From contig JAPXTJ010000010.1 of NCBI GenBank assembly GCA_033812595.1, positions 1 to 39,159 of the forward strand: a stretch of DNA of 39,159 bases, read 5' to 3'. The notes below the pieces were generated by a model. It saw only the letters and a program-made list of their open reading frames with translations, was not told where the DNA came from and did no database searches. The translations under genes were made by a program, and so were the position numbers. Of this stretch, positions 8,439 to 17,738 are shown one piece after another (positions within the stretch are counted from its first letter, which is position 1; every line of letters starts with the position of its first letter). This stretch comes from JADLGF01 sp020849415 (GTDB lineage Bacteria; Chloroflexota; Chloroflexia; Thermomicrobiales; UBA6265).

Positions 8439-9140
8439 ATGAATACGCCGCGCATGGTCCGGGAGATGGCGGAGGAAGAGCGCCCGCGTGAGCGGTTGCA
8501 GCAGCGCGGTCCGCAATCGCTCTCCAACGGCGATCTGCTGGCAATCCTGCTGAACACCGGCACGAAGGGCGATCCGGTTACCGCCATCGCCCAGCGGCTG
8601 ATCGCGGAACATGGCGGCTTGCTCGGGCTGGTGAAGCTGGAGCTGAGCGAACTGACTGCGATCAAGGGGGTCGGGCCGGTCAAGGCGACCAAGCTGAAAG
8701 CGGCCTTCGAGATCGCCAACCGGGTGCAGGCGCTCGGATCCGACGCGCGGCCACGCATCAGTTCGCCCGATGATGTCGTCAATCTGGTCGGGTTGGAAAT
8801 GAGCCTGCTCGATCAGGAAGAGCTGCGGGTCGTGGCCCTCGACACGAAGCATCGGGTGCAGGGCATCCGCACCCTTTACCGGGGGAGTGTCAACCAGGCC
8901 CAGGTACGGATCGGCGAGGTGTTTCGGGACGCCGTGCGGTCGAATGCGGTCGCGCTCGTTGTCGTGCACAATCACCCGTCAGGAGACCCGACGCCATCGG
9001 CCGCCGATGTCTCACTGACCGAGGCACTGGTGGAGGCGGGCAAGCTGCTCGATATCGAACTGCTCGATCACCTGATCATTGGTCAGGGCGCGCATGTGTC
9101 GTTGAAGCGGTTGGGGCTCGGCTTCACCCGCGCGAAGTAA
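8439..9140 (+). CDS. radC: RadC family JAB-domain protein
   Basis: 233 residues. The N-terminal RadC-type UPF0758 domain (RERLQQRGPQSLSNGDLLAILLNTGTKG) contains a helix-hairpin-helix (LSELTAIKGVGPVKATKLKAAFE). The C-terminal JAB1/MPN-like domain has the metal motif HNHPSGDPTPSAAD preceded by GSVNQAQVRIGEVFRDAVRSNA. The family was named for DNA repair, but a repair role is doubtful in tested species and the biochemical role is unknown. Complete and of normal length. It sits 19 bases after the LigB-like gene. Confidence 0.95.
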   Translation: MNTPRMVREMAEEERPRERLQQRGPQSLSNGDLLAILLNTGTKGDPVTAIAQRLIAEHGGLLGLVKLELSELTAIKGVGPVKATKLKAAFEIANRVQALGSDARPRISSPDDVVNLVGLEMSLLDQEELRVVALDTKHRVQGIRTLYRGSVNQAQVRIGEVFRDAVRSNAVALVVVHNHPSGDPTPSAADVSLTEALVEAGKLLDIELLDHLIIGQGAHVSLKRLGLGFTRAK

Positions 9141-9154
9141 GAGGCGACGAACAG

Positions 9155-9925
9155 ATGGCGGCGAAGCGGGGATTCGGAGTCGCGGGAACGCTCGACCACG
9201 CCATCATCGGCCCGCTGGCCGCCGAGGTCGAGCGGCTCGGGTACGACTCATTCTGGGTGAACGACGTTCCGAAGGGTGACGGCCTGGCGGCGCTGGCCGT
9301 GGCGGCGGCGAACACGGGCCGCGTCCGGCTGGCGGTCGGGGTGATTCCGGTCGATCGCACCCCGGCCGAGCGGATCATCGAACGGGTGGCTGAGCTGGGA
9401 CTGCCCAGGGAACGGCTGCTGGTCGGGATCGGCTCGGGCGGCACGAAGGTCGGCAGTATCGATCTCGTTCGCCGTAACGCCGTGGCGCTGCGTGAAGCTG
9501 GTCTGGAGGTCGCGATCGCGGCGCTCGGACCGAACATGGTTGCCCTGACCGGGCAAGTGGCGAACGCCGTGCTCTTCAATTGGCAAACGCCCATCGCCGC
9601 GGTCGATGCGAGCGCCCGGCTGGCGGAAGCCGCCGGCGATCGATCCGTCGAAACGATCGGCTACCTGCGCGTCGGGTACGGTCCCGGCGCCAAAGAACGA
9701 CTTGAAGAGGAGGCCGCCCGCTACGGGGCGATTCCGGCGTATGCCGCGCACTTTGAACGGCTCGGCATTCGGGCGATCGACTCCTGCGTGCAGGGTGATC
9801 CGGCCGCGATCGACCGGGGCTTGAGCGCCTTCGACGGCACGCTCGACGAAGCGGTCGCGCGGGCGATCACCGGCGAAGAGACACTCGACGCCTATCTGGC
9901 GCTGGCGCGCGCGGCGGCTCCATAA
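9155..9925 (+). CDS. LLM class (luciferase-like) flavin-dependent oxidoreductase
   Basis: 256 residues, shorter than the usual 300-350 of the family. The N-terminal half follows the bacterial luciferase-like TIM barrel: AAEVERLGYDSFWVNDVPKGDGLAALAVAAANTGRVRLAVGVIPV, then RLLVGIGSGGTKVG, then IAALGPNMVALTGQVANAVLFNW. Such proteins use FMN or F420 to oxidise or reduce small molecules; the cofactor cannot be decided here. Co-directional with radC before it (14 bases) and an MFS transporter after it (4 bases), suggesting an operon. Confidence 0.85.
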   Translation: MAAKRGFGVAGTLDHAIIGPLAAEVERLGYDSFWVNDVPKGDGLAALAVAAANTGRVRLAVGVIPVDRTPAERIIERVAELGLPRERLLVGIGSGGTKVGSIDLVRRNAVALREAGLEVAIAALGPNMVALTGQVANAVLFNWQTPIAAVDASARLAEAAGDRSVETIGYLRVGYGPGAKERLEEEAARYGAIPAYAAHFERLGIRAIDSCVQGDPAAIDRGLSAFDGTLDEAVARAITGEETLDAYLALARAAAP

Positions 9926-9929
9926 CCTG

Positions 9930-11231
9930 ATGCCGAAACTGGCCCGCCCCAACTTCCTGCAGAAAGATACGTCCGCCGCGGAGCAGATGCTGCGGCGGAA
10001 CGAGAGTCGCAAGCCGATGCGGTCCGAGGCGGCCGGCTACGGCATGATGCTGAACATCCACGGCTCGATGATCAATCCGCTCCTGATCGAGCGTGGCGCC
10101 GGGTCGCTGGCCCTTGGTCTCTACAACAGCTTCGCCAGCCTGGCCCTCTACTGCGCCGGTTTCATGGGACCGCGGATCGCCCATTCGATCGGCAACACCG
10201 GCAAGACGATCATGACGATCCTGATCATCTTCCGGATGCTCCTGGTCGGCCTGACCGCCATGCTCTGGGTGGTGCCGGACGGCGCTGTGGTGCCGATCCT
10301 GATCTTCGCGCTGATCTGGACCGCCGGCGAGGGGCTGGTGCTGCCACTCTGGACCGCGTTCATCGCCGGTCTGGTGCCGCCGAGCCTGCGCGGACGCTGG
10401 TTGGCGCTGCGCGGCGTGGCCTCGGCACTTTCGTCGGCCGGGGTGCTGCTCGCGCTCCTGATCGTGATGCAATTCACCACGCGCGAAGCGGCGATACCCT
10501 TCGCCTACACCGTGGCGACGATGGCCGGGGTGCTCAGCCTCTGGCAGATCAAGACGCTGCTGCTCATCAATCCGCCCGACGCACCGGCGAAACCGCAGTC
10601 GCTGCGCAAGATTCCGCCGGGCCGGGAGCACCGGCGCTTTCTTTTTGGCGTTTTCACGTTCTGGTTTGGCGCGGCGATGATGGGGCCGATCCTGATTCCC
10701 TACATCATTCATGAACTGAACGGCCCGACGGCCTACTTTGCGGCGGTGGCGGCGATCGGCACGCTCGCTATCGCCGTCGCGCAGCGCCACTGGGGCAAGT
10801 TCGTCGATCTGCACGGCGCCCGCGCTACCGGATTCTGGGCCGGACTCGGGGTCGCCACGGGCCCGATCTTCTGGTCGCTGACGCCGGTCTACTGGCTCGG
10901 GTTGTTCTTCGAATGCATCATATCGTTCTCCTGGCCGGGGCACAGCATGGCGCTGACGATGCGCTCGATCGAGCTCTCCAAGGCAGAGGAGGATCGGCCC
11001 GCCAACCTCGCGTGGACCAGCCTGGCCCAGGGCGCGGGCGCCTGCCTGTCACCATTGGTCGCGGCGGCGCTGGTCGGGTTCACCGGGTACATTCCGCTCT
11101 TTCTCGCCTCGGCGGTCTTCCGATTGCTCGGCACCGTGGTGCTATCGGAACCGGAGCGGGAAAGCTGGTTCAGGAGTCAGCATCCGTTCCGGCGTCGTCG
11201 ACGACCGGCGGTGGTTCAACCGCTGGTGTAG
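9930..11231 (+). CDS. Major facilitator superfamily (MFS) transporter
   Basis: 433 residues, about 10 to 12 hydrophobic segments after a polar 35-residue N-terminus. Loop 2-3 is GFMGPRIAHSIGNTGKTIM and the helix 4-5 region reads WTAFIAGLVPPSLRGRWLALRGVASAL, an MFS-like gating loop with conserved Arg residues. The closest general pattern is that of the uncharacterised MFS proteins related to folate or sugar carriers; the substrate is unknown. It begins four bases after the LLM gene. The last 62 bases overlap the 3' end of the convergent gene at 11170-11712. Confidence 0.85.
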   Translation: MPKLARPNFLQKDTSAAEQMLRRNESRKPMRSEAAGYGMMLNIHGSMINPLLIERGAGSLALGLYNSFASLALYCAGFMGPRIAHSIGNTGKTIMTILIIFRMLLVGLTAMLWVVPDGAVVPILIFALIWTAGEGLVLPLWTAFIAGLVPPSLRGRWLALRGVASALSSAGVLLALLIVMQFTTREAAIPFAYTVATMAGVLSLWQIKTLLLINPPDAPAKPQSLRKIPPGREHRRFLFGVFTFWFGAAMMGPILIPYIIHELNGPTAYFAAVAAIGTLAIAVAQRHWGKFVDLHGARATGFWAGLGVATGPIFWSLTPVYWLGLFFECIISFSWPGHSMALTMRSIELSKAEEDRPANLAWTSLAQGAGACLSPLVAAALVGFTGYIPLFLASAVFRLLGTVVLSEPERESWFRSQHPFRRRRRPAVVQPLV

Positions 11232-11712
11232 GCGCGGCGACCGGCTCGGCCGATATGGTTCGAACAATCGGGCCGCCGGCATCGAGGACGGTTTCTCCGT
11301 CGGCCCAGAGGCAGTCGCCTTCGTGAAGTTGATCGCAGAGAAGTACCTCGTCACTGCGACGGGCGACCTCGCGGAGCGGCGAAATGGCCAGCCCGCGTCG
11401 ATAGTTGACCGGCCACTCACCCGGGAAGCGGCGCACGCCGACGACGCAGACCGAGCGATCGAGCCCATCAGCGAAACCATGCTGACCGTGCCGGTTTCCG
11501 CCGCTTCGGCGAGGCGCTCGCTCGCGGTGCGGCGCCGGCGCTGAGCGCTCTGGTTCGACGGTCGGGGTCGCAACTGTTGGCGCGGCAGACGGCGATTCCC
11601 CCGCGCGGGAGCGATTGCGTTTGCCCCGCTTGCGGGGACGGCGACTCCGGTCTCCCGTTGGCCCGGAATCGGCCGATGCATTCACGGAATCGTGGGCTAC
11701 TTCGTCTGACAT
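11170..11712 (-). CDS. Hypothetical protein with disordered arms and a small folded core
   Basis: 180 residues, no recognised family. Residues 1-75 are rich in Arg, Pro, Ser and Ala and look disordered. A compact core of about 70 residues (CVVGVRRFPGEWPVNYR, AISPLREVARRSDEVLLC, HEGDCLWADGETVLDAGGP) has a mixed alpha/beta look, and the last 30 residues are again Ala/Pro-rich and acidic. Codon usage is strongly G/C at third positions throughout, and a CGGAG lies seven bases before the ATG, which supports a real gene although it overlaps the 3' end of the MFS gene by 62 bases. It diverges from mreB (135 bases). The core could be a small regulator or nucleic-acid binding module; this is not established. 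Confidence 0.65.
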   Translation of the reverse strand: MSDEVAHDSVNASADSGPTGDRSRRPRKRGKRNRSRAGESPSAAPTVATPTVEPERSAPAPHRERAPRRSGGNRHGQHGFADGLDRSVCVVGVRRFPGEWPVNYRRGLAISPLREVARRSDEVLLCDQLHEGDCLWADGETVLDAGGPIVRTISAEPVAAPTPAVEPPPVVDDAGTDADS

Positions 11713-11847
11713 ACCAACTCCGGAACCACCACAAAGCGGTGAGGTTTCAAACAGACCCTATGGTACACTCCGAGCGGTCCGGCGAGTGGCGACACTCGCC
11801 GATTTTCTGGTTCAAACCAGCCTCATTTCTCGGGAGAACACCCGCTC

Positions 11848-12852
11848 GTGCCGAAGCAGTTGGGCATCGATCTCGGAACGGCGAACGTCCTCGTCTACGT
11901 TCGGGGACGCGGAATCGTGATCAACGAGCCGTCCGTGGTCGCCATTTCCGCCAAGACCGGCAAGGTGAAGGCGGTCGGCCTCGAAGCGCGCAATATGCTC
12001 GGCCGGGAGCCCCAGGAAACGATCGAGGTCGTCCGGCCGATGCGTGAGGGCGTGATCGCCGATTACGTCGTCACCCAGGAAATGCTCAAGTATTTCATCA
12101 ACAAGGCGAGCGGCCGGGTTTCGGTCGTGCGGCCGGAAGTGATGATCTGCGTGCCGGCCGGGGTGACCGGGGTCGAGCGCCGCGCCGTGCGCGACGCCGC
12201 GCTGCACGCGGGAGCGCGCCGCGCCTACCTGATCAGCGAGCCGCTGGCGGCGGCGATCGGCGCGCGTGTACCGGTTTCCGATCCCTCCGGCAACATGATC
12301 ATCGATATCGGTGGCGGCACCACCGAGGTGGCGGTCATCTCGCTGAACGGGCTGGTCGTCTGGCGCTCGATCCGGGTCGGTGGCAACAAGCTCGACGAGG
12401 CGATCGCTTCCTACGTCAAGCGGGTGCACAAGCTCCGGATCGGTGAGCGCACCGCCGAAGAGGTCAAGATCGCCATCGGCAGCGCCATGAGCGTGACCGA
12501 AGATATCCGCATGGAGATTCGCGGTCGTGACGAGGTCGCCGGTCTGCCGCGGACCATCTCGGTCAGCGCCAACGAAATCAGCGAAGCCCTCACCGAACCG
12601 CTGCAGCAGATCATCGAAGCGGTCCGCAGCGTGCTCGATCGCACCCCGCCGGAACTCTCCTCGGACGTGATCGACAAGGGGATGATCCTCACCGGCGGCG
12701 GCGCCATGCTCCGCTACCTCCCTGAACTGCTGATGGATGTCACCGGCGTGCCCTGCTACGTGGCGGATGATCCGCTCTCGTGCGTGGCGATCGGCACCGG
12801 ACTGGCGCTGGAGCACATCGAAGTCCTGCGCGATTCTCTCGACGAAATGTAG
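11848..12852 (+). CDS. mreB: Rod shape-determining protein MreB (actin homolog)
   Basis: 334 residues, the normal length. Actin-fold motifs: phosphate 1 GIDLGTANVLVYVRGRG, connect IISEPLAAAIGA-like stretch (YLISEPLAAAIGARVP), phosphate 2 NMIIDIGGGTTEVAVIS, and the adenosine motif GMILTGGGAMLRYLP. GTG start behind CGGGAG. MreB forms membrane-bound filaments that guide cell-wall synthesis. The usual mreC/mreD/rodA partners do not follow; instead glucan genes do, 105 bases later. Confidence 0.96.
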   Translation: MPKQLGIDLGTANVLVYVRGRGIVINEPSVVAISAKTGKVKAVGLEARNMLGREPQETIEVVRPMREGVIADYVVTQEMLKYFINKASGRVSVVRPEVMICVPAGVTGVERRAVRDAALHAGARRAYLISEPLAAAIGARVPVSDPSGNMIIDIGGGTTEVAVISLNGLVVWRSIRVGGNKLDEAIASYVKRVHKLRIGERTAEEVKIAIGSAMSVTEDIRMEIRGRDEVAGLPRTISVSANEISEALTEPLQQIIEAVRSVLDRTPPELSSDVIDKGMILTGGGAMLRYLPELLMDVTGVPCYVADDPLSCVAIGTGLALEHIEVLRDSLDEM

Positions 12853-12957
12853 GCACGATCCCCCGAAAATCCAACGTGGAGCGAATGCGTGTGGCATGCT
12901 TGGGCCGGACGTAACGGTAGTGTGCCGTTTGGAACGATAGGCCGACGAAGGGATGCC

Positions 12958-14520
12958 ATGAACAGGCGAAACGCAGGCATTCTGCTTCATCCCACGTCGC
13001 TTCCCGGTCCGCACGGGATCGGCGAAATCGGGCCGGCGGCGTTTCGCTTCGTCGACTGGCTGGAAGCGGCCGGGATGAGCACGTGGCAGATCATGCCGCT
13101 GACCCCGACCGGCTTCGGCGACTCCCCGTACGCCTCACCGTCGGCCTTCGCCGGCAATCCGAACCTGATCTCCCTTGAATGGCTGGCTGGGGACGGACTG
13201 CTCGGAGCGTCCGACCTCGAGCCGTTCCACACATTGCCGGTCGATCGCGTCGATTTCAGCGCCCTCGTGCCGCTGCGGCGGACGGCACTTGCGAACGCGT
13301 ATCGCACCTGGCGCGGTAACGGTGGCGCCGAATTGCCCGAGTTTCAGAGTTTTGTTGCCGGGCAATCGTCGTGGCTGGATGACTTCGCGCTCTACTCGGC
13401 GATCAGCGATGAACGCGGCGGCCAGTCGTGGCAGGCATGGGAACCGGCGCTACGAGCGCGGCAGTTGGACGCGCTCGTAGCCGCGCGTGGGCGGCTCGAT
13501 GACGCCTGGCACTACCACGCCTTCCTGCAGTTCCAGTTCCGCCGCCAGTGGAGTGAACTACGCCGCTACGCCAACGAGCGCGGCATCGAGATCATGGGCG
13601 ATATCCCGATCTTCGTTGCCTACGACAGCGCCGATGTCTGGGCGAATCAGTCGCTCTTCCAACTCGACGAAACTGGTAAGCCGGTCACGATCGCCGGAGT
13701 GCCGCCTGACTACTTTTCGGCCGACGGTCAACTCTGGGGCAATCCCGCCTACGACTGGCCGGCGATGCGCGCCGAAGGATTTCGCTGGTGGATCGAGCGG
13801 ATTCGCGCCACCATCGAGGTCGTGGATCTGGCGCGGATCGATCACTTTCGCGGTCTGGCGGCTTCGTGGAACGTGCCGGCCGGTTCTGATTCGGCGCGGG
13901 GCGGTCAATGGACCGCTGGTCCGGGTCAGGAGCTTTTCGACGCGGTCACAGGCGCGCTGGGCGAGGTGCAGATCGTGGTTGAAGACCTCGGCATCATCAC
14001 GTCCGATGTCCATCAGCTACGCCTGAGTCTCGGTTTTCCGGGAATGAAGGTGCTGCAATTTGCCTTCGACGGCGATCCGAAGAACTTCTACCTGCCGCAT
14101 ACCTACGACCGGAATTGCGTCGTCTACACTGGCACGCACGATAACGACACCACGGTTGGCTGGTTCGACAGCCTCGATTGGGATTCCCGGGAACGGGTCC
14201 GCGCCTATCTCGGCAAAGATGGCAGTGATATCGCCTGGGACTTCATCCGGGTCGCTTTTGGTTCGGTCGCCGACCTGGCGATCGTGCCGTTGCAGGATGT
14301 CCTGCGGCTCGGGAGCGACGCCCGCATGAACGTGCCGGGCGCCGCGCTGGGGAACTGGGGCTGGCGCTATCGGGACGACGCGCTCGATCCCGGTTTGGCG
14401 GGCGGCCTGCGCTACTTCGCCGCACTCTACGATCGCATTCCCGCTGCCAGCCCCACTGAAGGATTCGATCCGTACGATTACACGGCGCCTGGAACCGCGC
14501 ACCCATTGCATCAGGAGTAA
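12958..14520 (+). CDS. malQ: 4-alpha-glucanotransferase (amylomaltase, GH77)
   Basis: 520 residues, full-length GH77. Starts MNRRNAGILLHPTSLPGPHGIGEIG, the typical family opening. Catalytic residues: nucleophile D295 (LARIDHFRGLAASW), acid/base E342 (VVEDLGIITSDV) and D395 (GTHDNDTTVGW). MalQ moves maltosyl units between alpha-1,4-glucans, recycling short chains. The ATG at 12958 is preferred to one 69 bases earlier because the family homology starts here and CGAAGGG lies before it. Six bases upstream of the GH57 branching enzyme, so the two form an operon. Confidence 0.96.
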   Translation: MNRRNAGILLHPTSLPGPHGIGEIGPAAFRFVDWLEAAGMSTWQIMPLTPTGFGDSPYASPSAFAGNPNLISLEWLAGDGLLGASDLEPFHTLPVDRVDFSALVPLRRTALANAYRTWRGNGGAELPEFQSFVAGQSSWLDDFALYSAISDERGGQSWQAWEPALRARQLDALVAARGRLDDAWHYHAFLQFQFRRQWSELRRYANERGIEIMGDIPIFVAYDSADVWANQSLFQLDETGKPVTIAGVPPDYFSADGQLWGNPAYDWPAMRAEGFRWWIERIRATIEVVDLARIDHFRGLAASWNVPAGSDSARGGQWTAGPGQELFDAVTGALGEVQIVVEDLGIITSDVHQLRLSLGFPGMKVLQFAFDGDPKNFYLPHTYDRNCVVYTGTHDNDTTVGWFDSLDWDSRERVRAYLGKDGSDIAWDFIRVAFGSVADLAIVPLQDVLRLGSDARMNVPGAALGNWGWRYRDDALDPGLAGGLRYFAALYDRIPAASPTEGFDPYDYTAPGTAHPLHQE

Positions 14521-14526
14521 GCCACC

Positions 14527-16245
14527 ATGTCCGAACTAACCCACGGCGCATTCACCTTCGTGCTTCACTCGCATCTGCCTTACGCCCGTCAGGCGGGAAT
14601 GTGGCCGCACGGCGAAGAGTGGGTGCACGAGGCGATGGCCGAGACCTACCTGCCGCTCCTCGATGCGCTCTACGATCTGCGGGACGAGGGGGTGCCGTAC
14701 CGGCTGACGATCGGGATCACGCCGATCCTGGCCGAGCAGCTCGGCGATCCGCTGATCATCGAGCACTTCATTCACTACGCCTCCGAGCGCGCCGCCTGGG
14801 CGGCCGCCGACATCACTCGCTTCGAAGAGGCCGGTGATCTCGAAATGGCGGGTCTCGCCCGGTTCTATCACCACTGGTACGCGCGCAAGCTGACCAGTTT
14901 CCGCGACCGCTTCGACCGGAACGTATTGGCCGCGTTCGGCAAGCTGCAGGACGAGGGGCTGATCGAGATCGCCACCAGCGCCGCCACGCACGGCTATCTG
15001 CCGTTGCTTTCGCGCGATTCCTCGATCTACGGGCAGCTGGCGACGGGCGTCGCCACCTACCGGCGCTGGTTCGGTCGTGATCCGAAGGCGATCTGGTTGC
15101 CGGAATGCGCCTACCGGCCGGCGGTGCTCGACGCGACGGTCGATCCGCCGATCCGGCGACCGGGCATCGAATCGTTCCTGGCCGACCAGGGGATTCGGGT
15201 CTTCTTTAGCGAAACGCACACCGTCGAGGGCGGACACCCGGTCGGCAAGGCGGCCGGCGATGCGATCGGCCCGTACGGCATTCCGGCGCGGGTCGATGCG
15301 ACCCCGCTCTCATCCGATGAGGCGCGCGAACCGGGCACCACTTATCGCCCGTACTGGGTGGGCGATGCCGCCGGTCAAACCGCGGTGCTTGGCCGGAACA
15401 ACCGGACCGGCCAGCAGGTCTGGTCGGGTGAACACGGGTACCCGGGTGACGGCGTCTACCGTGAATTCCATCGCAAGGACGCCATTTCGGGCATGCAGTA
15501 CTGGCGGGTGACGGGGTCGAAAGTCGATCTCGGCGACAAGGCGCCGTACGAGCCGGATGTTGCCGTCGGTCGGGTGGAGGAGCACGCCCGCCACTTCGCC
15601 CATCTCGTGCACGATCTGCTGAAGGAATACGCGGCCGCGACCGGAACGCCGGGCGTCATTTCATCGGCCTACGATACGGAGCTCTTCGGGCACTGGTGGT
15701 TCGAGGGGGTCGCCTGGTTGAAGGCGGTGCTGCGAGAACTGGCCGGGATGCCGGGCGTCGAGCTGTCAACCGCCAGTGGGCTGATAGCGAATTACCCGCC
15801 GGACCGGGTTGTCGATCTGCCGGAATCGAGCTGGGGTTCGGGCGGCGATCACTCGACCTGGCTGAACAACGAAACCGCCTGGATGTGGCCGCGGATTCAC
15901 GCCGCCGAGCGAACGATGGAGACGCTGGCGGCCGCGAATCCGGATGCGACCGGCGTCAGGCTCGACGTCCTGAATCAGGCGGCGCGGGAACTGCTGCTGC
16001 TGCAGAGCAGCGACTGGCCGTTCCTGGTCACCACCGGTCAGGCGAAGGAATACGCCATCGAGCGTTTCTCCGAACACGTCGCCCGGTTCGAAACGCTCGT
16101 CGAATTGGCGGCGATCGACGGTGAGCTTTCGGCGGAGCAGAGTGAATTCCTCGCCAGCCTGGCCGAGCGGGATAACCCGTTCCAGGATGTCGATTACCGG
16201 AACTTTGCCGCCCGTCAGGGTTCGGCGTCACCGGCGGCGAAGTAA
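14527..16245 (+). CDS. GH57 family 1,4-alpha-glucan branching enzyme
   Basis: 572 residues. GH57 motifs: FVLHSHLPYAR near the N-terminus, LTIGITPILAEQL, IWLPECAY with nucleophile E193, and SAYDTELFGHWWFEG with acid/base D383, then a C-terminal helical part (LNNETAWMWPRIH; LLLLQSSDWPFLVTTGQAKEYAIERF) typical of the branching-enzyme subgroup. It forms alpha-1,6 branches by moving alpha-1,4 chain ends and replaces GlgB, which is not seen here. It directly follows malQ. Its 3' end overlaps the 3' end of the convergent maltokinase gene by 31 bases. Confidence 0.94.
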   Translation: MSELTHGAFTFVLHSHLPYARQAGMWPHGEEWVHEAMAETYLPLLDALYDLRDEGVPYRLTIGITPILAEQLGDPLIIEHFIHYASERAAWAAADITRFEEAGDLEMAGLARFYHHWYARKLTSFRDRFDRNVLAAFGKLQDEGLIEIATSAATHGYLPLLSRDSSIYGQLATGVATYRRWFGRDPKAIWLPECAYRPAVLDATVDPPIRRPGIESFLADQGIRVFFSETHTVEGGHPVGKAAGDAIGPYGIPARVDATPLSSDEAREPGTTYRPYWVGDAAGQTAVLGRNNRTGQQVWSGEHGYPGDGVYREFHRKDAISGMQYWRVTGSKVDLGDKAPYEPDVAVGRVEEHARHFAHLVHDLLKEYAAATGTPGVISSAYDTELFGHWWFEGVAWLKAVLRELAGMPGVELSTASGLIANYPPDRVVDLPESSWGSGGDHSTWLNNETAWMWPRIHAAERTMETLAAANPDATGVRLDVLNQAARELLLLQSSDWPFLVTTGQAKEYAIERFSEHVARFETLVELAAIDGELSAEQSEFLASLAERDNPFQDVDYRNFAARQGSASPAAK

Positions 16246-17738
16246 TCGCCGAGATCGCTCTGGAACATGGTCCGCAGCAGGGCCGCGATCGGCACCACCA
16301 GCCAGTCGGGGCGGTTGTTGAGTTCGTAGAGAATCTCGTACATCGCCTTGTCGACGATCCATGGTTTCAGCGCGTCGAGAAACGCTGACTCGGTGGCCGG
16401 GACGAGCCCCGGTTCGGTGATCGCGCCGCGGTAGCCTTCGATGAAGGCGTCATCGAGCGCGTTCGCCTCGTCGAGCCAGCCGCGCTCTTCCCCGACCATC
16501 ATCGCCTTGGCGTAGCTGATCGAGCGGAGCATGCCGGCGACATCCTTGAGCGGGCTGTAGCGGCTCCGTCGTTCATCGAGTGACCGCGCCGGTTCCCCTT
16601 CGAAGTCGATAATTCGCCACGCCTTGCCCCGCAGGAGGGTTTGTCCGAGGTGGTAATCGCCGTGAACCCGGATTTTCGCCAGACCGGCCGACGCTTCGTG
16701 ACCGACCACTGACGCGCCGATGATCGCCCAGGCGTTCAGCGCCAGTTCGAGCACGCCGAGCTTAGTGCGGTCCTGAACGCTGCCGGCGTATTGCGCCAGG
16801 GCATCGCCGACGGTGTCCATGAGTTGCAGTGTGCCGCGAGTCCAGCCGGTCAGATCGTCGGTGGTGATCGGCTGCGGCGCCATGGCCGGATCGGTGGCGC
16901 GCGCCAGCGCCTGATGAAGCTCGGCGGTGCTTGCGCCGAGATCATGGATCGCGTCGATGACCGTAGCCTGACGCGCCGGGTTCGCATCGGCTCGCATCAG
17001 TTCGTCGAGCAACCACCCCCAGCCATCGCGTGCGTTCGGGACGAAACGCTGCGCGATGCCGAGCGAGGCCTCACCCGCCGCCGTGCGGAGCGAGAGATCG
17101 GCGATCAGCGGCGGCACGCTCGAGATGTTCGTTTCCCGCGTCAGGAACCGCCCGATCTCGGCATCCGGATTCAACCCCGGCACGATCCGGCGCATGAGTT
17201 TGACGATGAGTTGATCCCCGAAAATGATGCTGCTGTTGCTCTGTTCGCCGCTCAGGAGTCGTCCGGTCAACGCGGGAAGTTGCGCCGCCTCTGGCGCGGC
17301 GTTCCAGCGGAGCGCGCCGCCGCTGGCGACGCCGATCTCGACGCCGGCCGCCATCGAGGCGAGCACCCAGGCGTGGAAATCAGGATGCGCCGCCGCGTCG
17401 GTTCCGAACCAGGCGTTATCGTCACGGTCGGTGATCTTTACGAGCGCCGGCTTGGTCGGCTTCGGTTCGAACACGAGCGGCGTAAACCAGGTCGAATCAG
17501 CGCCGGACTGGAATGTGACATCGAGAAAGACCAACGCGATCCAGGTGCGGTCACCTTCGATGATCGACTCGACCCGGCTCGCAACCCGCTCGATGGTCCG
17601 TTGCTTTTCGCCGAACCAGCGGAATTCCTTCAGGGCACCCGGCCATAGGGCCGTGTCCAACTGTGCCGCCCCCTCCCGGATCGCCGCTTCTCCGAACGAG
17701 CCGGACACGGAAAGGCGGACGGGACCGGGCTGACTCAT
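16215..17738 (-). CDS. mak: Maltokinase (aminoglycoside phosphotransferase fold)
   Basis: 507 residues. The N-terminal third is the maltokinase-specific cap (ALWPGALKEFRWFGEKQRTIERV). The kinase part has KLMRRIVPGLNPDAEIGRFLT, the catalytic loop KIRVHGDYHLGQTLL with D361, and the metal site RIIDFEGEPARSLDERR. It phosphorylates maltose to maltose-1-phosphate with ATP, the substrate of GlgE. Its ATG overlaps the treS stop (ATGA), so translation is coupled to trehalose synthase; in some bacteria the two enzymes are one fused chain. Standalone and full length here. Confidence 0.94.
   Translation of the reverse strand: MSQPGPVRLSVSGSFGEAAIREGAAQLDTALWPGALKEFRWFGEKQRTIERVASRVESIIEGDRTWIALVFLDVTFQSGADSTWFTPLVFEPKPTKPALVKITDRDDNAWFGTDAAAHPDFHAWVLASMAAGVEIGVASGGALRWNAAPEAAQLPALTGRLLSGEQSNSSIIFGDQLIVKLMRRIVPGLNPDAEIGRFLTRETNISSVPPLIADLSLRTAAGEASLGIAQRFVPNARDGWGWLLDELMRADANPARQATVIDAIHDLGASTAELHQALARATDPAMAPQPITTDDLTGWTRGTLQLMDTVGDALAQYAGSVQDRTKLGVLELALNAWAIIGASVVGHEASAGLAKIRVHGDYHLGQTLLRGKAWRIIDFEGEPARSLDERRSRYSPLKDVAGMLRSISYAKAMMVGEERGWLDEANALDDAFIEGYRGAITEPGLVPATESAFLDALKPWIVDKAMYEILYELNNRPDWLVVPIAALLRTMFQSDLGDYFAAGDAEP

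Noticed and set aside
6944..8782. 612-codon open frame on -
   Set aside because: It runs antisense to the MFS, LigB-like and radC genes, which have clear family motifs; composition is Arg/Pro/Ser-rich as expected of a shadow frame in high-GC DNA.
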